Below are positions 59,775 through 64,000 of a stretch of DNA of 64,000 nt, piece by piece; position 1 is the first letter of the stretch; each line of letters starts with the position of its first letter. The stretch spans positions 186,001 through 250,000 of the forward strand of contig BGKB01000004.1 in the NCBI GenBank assembly GCA_003116975.1, in the 5' to 3' direction. The notes under the pieces were generated by a model. The model saw only the letters and a list, made by a program, of their open reading frames with translations, had not been told where the DNA came from and did not search any database. This stretch comes from Aurantiochytrium sp. KH105 (lineage: Eukaryota; Sar; Bigyra; Thraustochytrida; Thraustochytriidae). Position numbers and translations under genes: made by a program.

Positions 59775-61262
59775 CTTTCGATTTATTTTTCCAGCCCCAT
59801 TCGAGTGCAGGGAGATTGGGGCCCACCTCGGCACTGGATTTTGGGTCTTGTGACATTAATTTTTTTTTACAGAGCACAAGGACTTGGTTCTCCAAGAGAT
59901 CACGTTCATGTTTGACTCCTCCACTCAGCCAAACAAGCAAAGTTGCATTGCCTACTCAAGAAAATCATCGACAATTGGGGATATGGTCTCCGATTTCATC
60001 GCATCATGATGAAGAAAAATGTAATGGCCATCTTTTCTAGGGATCGGCTCGACTCGACTCGACTCGGCTCGATCGAGAACGAGGTCTTGCCACGCACACA
60101 AAGCAGTTCGAGCAGATCCAGGCCAAAACGCGCGGAACTAGCTCCAATGGCCGTTATGTGCTGGTGCTGGTGCTCGAGCTGTTTCTATGCAGAAACTTTG
60201 TCGCCTGTGCTCATGAATACGAGCTTCTCTAGAAAGAAACGAAGGGTGGGTCAGACCAGGCTAGCTAGGCTCAATTGTGGGACCTCTTGGCCCTGAGATG
60301 AGGTGCTCCAGTGACTATGGACGCTGAGAAGACAGTTTCGTCATCCATCAGGGATCGCTAGCGGCAGATAGGGAGAGATGGCCATTAAAGCCAGCTCTTG
60401 CCAGCGGCGAACCGGGGCCAGCGGCCTCCCGGCCGTCCCGCCCTCGTCTATGGCTGGACGTTTCGCTTGCCTTCGCAGACTCTATCGATGCACATGCTTG
60501 CTTCCTCAGGCCAGGTAGTGCTGCACTATGCACTGAGAAATTTGGTGCTGCTAATGCTTCAGCTTCTGCGAAGCGCAGCCTTCATGCACTCTACCCTGCG
60601 CTTAGCTGCGTCGTTGAATCGTCCAAGGTGGCGCGTTCAGGTTTGCGGAGCGATGTCTACATCAAATTTCATCAGCTAGGTCCCCTTTCAGCAATGTTGC
60701 CGTTGAACCAAGGATGGTTGAACTTCACTTCAAAGTTCCAACTAGAAGAAAACTTTGACCCTCGGAAGTTCCGAGGGGGAAAAAAGGGCTTTCTAATCTA
60801 GCCGAATCACGAGCAAGTATTGGGCCCAGCACGTTGAATAGGGGGAAAGAGGGGGAGAGGAGGGTCCTTTCCTTGACGTGGAGAGAGCTGTGGCGCGCCT
60901 GAAACAACGAGACGGTTTCAGGGAGGGTCGGGGACTTGCTTATCTCATCGCATCGCATCGCATCATACCGCATCAGCCTTGCAATATATACAATGAGCAG
61001 GTTGGATAAAGAGGAGAGGAGAGGAGAGGAGAGAAGAGGAGAGGAGATGGGCTGAGACGACTCTTGCCGACTCGTGGCCGCCGTTTCTTTTTTACATCCT
61101 CTTTTTGCGTTGGCGCAATGTACGTGTCGCCAGCTCTGATAATGGGTCTGCAAAATCGCCTCAAGCAAAACGAAAACGTGTTGACAGCTTGAAGCTAAGA
61201 GTTGACACCAGTCAGCCACGAGAACGAGTTTACGCCAAAGACGTCGCTTAAAGAATAGTAAA
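59775..61262. other. 1.5-kb spacer, NSRP1-like to Cys-rich secreted protein
   Basis: No supported gene. Contains CGACT pentamers near 60,050, TCGCA pentamers near 60,944-60,963, and a GGAGA-type purine array (61,012-61,047) about 215 bp upstream of the next ATG, similar to the one before the ankyrin gene. Confidence 0.55.
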
Positions 61263-62162
61263 ATGAAGCCTACTCTTGCCATCGCGCTTCTCGCCTCGGC
61301 TGGTATTGCCGGGATTGGGGCCGTAGATGCTCGAGAGACGATGTTGCGAGGAGAGGAAAGCCTTGAATCAAGAGACCTCGGCAGTAATAACCGCACAAAC
61401 CATCCCGTGTGCAGCGAAATTGTCGATGAGGAGACGGGCTGGTGGGAATCGCGCGTCCAGCTGCGCGCAAACTACTTTACCGTCGAGTCTCTGGTGACGG
61501 ACCTGGACAATTACTGCACAAATTACAATGACGATCCGGATGCATGCCGCGACCCGAGCATGCGCTCGAGCTACACTGATCTTTCCGAGGAAGAGCTGAA
61601 GGCTTCCTGCATTATGATGGGCTCTTCGGACCGCCGCTGTGTGGGTAACCCTTGCAATCAGTACAACACGGGCGAATGCACCCTGCAGGCAACCGCGGGT
61701 CGTTGCGTATGGCTCACAAAGAAACAGACAAACAAGGCGAACAAATACCTGGGCGAGAAGATCTACTTGGGACATGGTTGCTACAACAATGTTTGCCATG
61801 CTAAGGCCGTTGGACGAGGCAAGCTGACCGATGAGGAGTGCGAAGACTTTAGCATTCCGGGTGTCATGGACTGCACGTGGTGTCAGGGAGGTAAAAAGTA
61901 CCCTGAACTCAAGGGTCAAGGCGTTGGCTGTCAAATGACCACAGCTCGCACAACCGCAAAATGCGCACCGGTTAACAACAAGAACATCGACAAGGGCTCG
62001 ATTTGGGAGCAGCTGTCAAATCCCAAGTGCCAGTGCAGTTCTACCTACACGCTGTGCAACGCAGCCGTCAGCGAAGGTGATCGTGGTGGTAGTGACGCCT
62101 TCATTCTCCGCTACCCTCGAAGCTCCACGCCATCGCCCACCCCGTTTTCTAGCTCACCGTGA
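61263..62162 (+). CDS. Cys-rich secreted protein, unknown family
   Basis: 299 residues. A signal peptide is clear (MKPTLAIALLASAGIAGIGA, cut near VDARE). The mature part has about 19 Cys in a spread pattern: NHPVCSE, LDNYCTN, DACRD, ASCIMM, DRRCVGNPCNQYNTGECTL, GRCVW, GHGCYNNVCHAK, EECED, MDCTWCQGG, GCQMTT, AKCAP and PKCQCSS...LCN. This suggests several disulfides in a surface or secreted protein. The end is Ser/Thr/Pro-rich (SSTPSPTPFSSSP), likely glycosylated. No adhesion or protease motif was recognised, and no membrane segment or GPI tail is seen. The surroundings give no clue to role. The ATG is supported by the signal peptide. Confidence 0.82.
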   Translation: MKPTLAIALLASAGIAGIGAVDARETMLRGEESLESRDLGSNNRTNHPVCSEIVDEETGWWESRVQLRANYFTVESLVTDLDNYCTNYNDDPDACRDPSMRSSYTDLSEEELKASCIMMGSSDRRCVGNPCNQYNTGECTLQATAGRCVWLTKKQTNKANKYLGEKIYLGHGCYNNVCHAKAVGRGKLTDEECEDFSIPGVMDCTWCQGGKKYPELKGQGVGCQMTTARTTAKCAPVNNKNIDKGSIWEQLSNPKCQCSSTYTLCNAAVSEGDRGGSDAFILRYPRSSTPSPTPFSSSP

Positions 62163-62597
62163 AACCATTTACTGAATCTTTCTCGCTGTAAGCTTGTAGT
62201 GCTACGTCAAGATGAGTGTATTGTACATAATGTTTGTTGAACACGGATTTGCGAACGTCATCGCTATTTGTGCGACGATGGAAAGTCTGGATCTCGACAA
62301 GTCTTCCTATAATTTTGGCTGTAAACGAAATTGTAAAGATGGTGCAATGCTCGTTTCTGCATGGAGCGAGGAAGACAGGTATCAATAGAGGCATCAGGCC
62401 GCGCAGTAGTTAAAAAATGACGTAAACAAATGGATCGACCAATATCAGTGATTAGCTTTGCCAATGACATGGCGTCTACAGATGGATGAAAGAGTGAGAA
62501 ACAAAAACAGAAGTTTGCATAAAGGTGACATCGTATGGTTCCATGATGTGGCCCCAAAGCCCGTAAAACAAGCAGAGTCCATCTTGTAGGGCAGGTT
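62163..62597. other. Convergent 3' spacer, Cys-rich secreted protein / kinase
   Basis: 435 bp, AT-rich, between two genes that end toward each other. Nothing recognised. Confidence 0.55.
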
Positions 62598-63956
62598 TTA
62601 CATGACAACGCAGCATCCACCATCCCCACCACCACTGGAGCTATTTGCGTTCTTGGGCTCGCCCGTCACATCGTGAAGAGAAGCCGTTTGGTGTTGTGGA
62701 ACTGCTTGAGTTCGAAAGGTGTTTTGTGCGGCACCCTCAGTGGGCAGCGCTGTTTCCTGAAAACTTGGTTTAAATTGGCGGTGAGAAAGCTGCTGAGGAT
62801 GCGGCTGCCCCGTTGGCGGCCTGGCGGCGCGTTCAAGATGCGTCGCCGAAAAAGAGCTGTCCTGTAAGCCGGACCTGGACTTTGGGCGCGCAGACTTTGC
62901 AGACTTGGGACGCGCCGCCATACGCAATGATGGCGTGCGAGGATCACCGCGCTTGAAGATTTCAGCCTCGCCTGAGGCAAGCTCTGACTGAAGTTCTTCG
63001 AGCCACTCGACGACATCGGCAGGACTCAGGCGCTCCAGAGGGTCATAGCTCATGCACTGCTCTGTGAGGCGAATCAGCGAGGTCGGGCACCCTTTGACGG
63101 CGTTATCTTCAAGCTGCGAAAAGTCAACCTGGAAAGAGTCCTCCGGCTTGCGTACCATAAAACCGTTCTTTCCCATATTTTTGCCAGAGACCACCTCGGC
63201 GAGAAGGCCACCAAAGGCAAATACATCGACAGAGGCCGTGTACGGTGTCGAAAAGAGGAGCTCGGGGGCCATAAACTCTTCGGTGCCGCAATAGGTCTGA
63301 CGACGCAGTCGCGAGGACTGGCGCGCACGATGCTGAAAGTCGAGCTCGCGACCCTCCTGGACTTCAACGCTGCTGTACGTTCCGCGTGCCATGCCAAAAT
63401 CCGCAAGCTTGGCAACGACACCGTCCGGCGACAAGCGGCTCATTTCCATGGCCTTGACATTGAGCAGAACGTTGTCCGGTTTGATGTCACGGTGCATAAT
63501 ACCATGCTCATGAAGGTAGTCGAGAGCTTGGGCGGTTTGTGCGCAGATACGCAGGCGATGCGGCCATTTCACGAGGGCAGCCGATGCCTTGTCTGTTTTC
63601 AGGGCGTCGACAAGCGAGCCGCCCCGCATGAACTCGGTGACAGCAACGATCTTGGTGACGCCGTTGGTCTTTTCAAAGGTCGCCCCGATCAGCTCGACGA
63701 TGTGATCGTGCTTCAGACTATGCAAGAGCGTGATTTCGGTGATGGCGTAAACCTCATCGTCGATCTTGACTTCCTTGACGCAGACAGGTTGGCCTCTGTA
63801 CATGCCGCGTCGAACGACGCTGAAGCTGCCGCTGTCGGAGATGATTTTGCCAAGCTCCACCTCGCGCATGGGGAATCTCCAGTCCACCTGGGTCAGCTTG
63901 GCGATGCTGCGGGGCAGGCGTGCTGCAATCTTGTCTTCTTCCAGACGCACGCTCAT
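62598..63956 (-). CDS. Protein kinase (TKL-like) with C-terminal CaaX box; 5' end may lie beyond the window
   Basis: 452 residues from the ATG at 63956. The frame stays open to the window edge with plausible codons, so the true start may be outside. The kinase domain (about 33-320) is complete: glycine loop ISDSGSFSVVRRG, catalytic Lys in VCVKEVKI, HRD as IMHRDIKPDNVLL, DFG as KLADFGMAR, an activation loop with CGTEEFMAPE, DVFAFGGLLAEVVSG, and the closing Arg (PLERLSPADV). The DVFAFG and Thr-Cys-Gly-Thr loop fit TKL/RIPK-like kinases of protists. About 130 residues follow, Ser/Gln/Pro-rich and probably disordered. The protein ends GGDGGCCVVM: CVVM is a CaaX prenylation signal (Met favours farnesyl) with a second Cys just before, possibly palmitoylated. 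So a membrane-tethered kinase is likely. Confidence 0.88.
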   Translation of the reverse strand: MSVRLEEDKIAARLPRSIAKLTQVDWRFPMREVELGKIISDSGSFSVVRRGMYRGQPVCVKEVKIDDEVYAITEITLLHSLKHDHIVELIGATFEKTNGVTKIVAVTEFMRGGSLVDALKTDKASAALVKWPHRLRICAQTAQALDYLHEHGIMHRDIKPDNVLLNVKAMEMSRLSPDGVVAKLADFGMARGTYSSVEVQEGRELDFQHRARQSSRLRRQTYCGTEEFMAPELLFSTPYTASVDVFAFGGLLAEVVSGKNMGKNGFMVRKPEDSFQVDFSQLEDNAVKGCPTSLIRLTEQCMSYDPLERLSPADVVEWLEELQSELASGEAEIFKRGDPRTPSLRMAARPKSAKSARPKSRSGLQDSSFSATHLERAARPPTGQPHPQQLSHRQFKPSFQETALPTEGAAQNTFRTQAVPQHQTASLHDVTGEPKNANSSSGGGDGGCCVVM

Positions 63957-64000
63957 GCGCTGTGTTTTCAGATCAACTTCTCCAAGCAGAGGCGGGGCCC

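Overview
The window reads as nuclear DNA of a GC-rich, compact-gene protist, most likely a stramenopile of the thraustochytrid/labyrinthulomycete type. This is inferred from nearly all genes being single uninterrupted reading frames, a translation elongation factor 3 (EF-3) gene, polyQ/polyN runs in proteins, and GC-rich spacers full of 4- and 5-base microsatellites. No search could be run, so the taxon is an inference.

Layout. 1-5.4 kb: the 3' end of an EF-3 gene (+) converging on a polyQ/polyN protein gene (-). 5.4-19.7 kb: about 14 kb with no credible gene, packed with tetra- and pentanucleotide repeats, including 34 perfect CTTTT units. 19.7-26.7 kb: a PH-domain/IQ-array protein and an ankyrin-SAM protein, both on +. 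26.7-31.8 kb: a visibly AT-richer island. It has no intact gene but holds several textbook 58-59 nt GT-AG introns, a recent 84-85 bp duplication and short Cys-rich open patches; it looks like a degraded or non-coding spliced locus. 31.8-64 kb: gene-dense. Genes here are an ARID protein (-), a NUDT5-like ADP-sugar hydrolase (+), a kinesin-1-like motor (-), ALKBH1 (-), a secretory double-SET protein (+), ZSWIM2 (+), a coiled-coil protein (-), a TTL-fold protein (+), BCD1/ZNHIT6 (-), S-adenosylmethionine decarboxylase (-), a C5orf34 homologue (-), three identical tRNA-Ser(AGA) genes (+), a prolyl 4-hydroxylase (+), an NSRP1-like protein (-), an orphan Cys-rich secreted protein (+) and a protein kinase ending in a CaaX box (-, possibly running off the right edge).

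The genes do not form one pathway. Themes that recur are microtubule or cilium-linked proteins (kinesin, TTL fold, ZSWIM2, the IQ-array protein, perhaps C5orf34), RNA work (EF-3, BCD1, NSRP1, ALKBH1, tRNA-Ser) and secretory-pathway enzymes (double SET, prolyl hydroxylase, Cys-rich protein). Neighbouring genes are mostly divergent or convergent, with short shared spacers. Sense-strand polypurine tracts often lie upstream of start codons. The most unusual items are the intron-bearing low-GC island, the secretory tandem-SET protein, the CaaX-tailed kinase and the 14-kb repeat desert.

Start codons were chosen as the ATG best supported by domain position or signal peptide. Several frames stay open further upstream, and this is noted for each gene.
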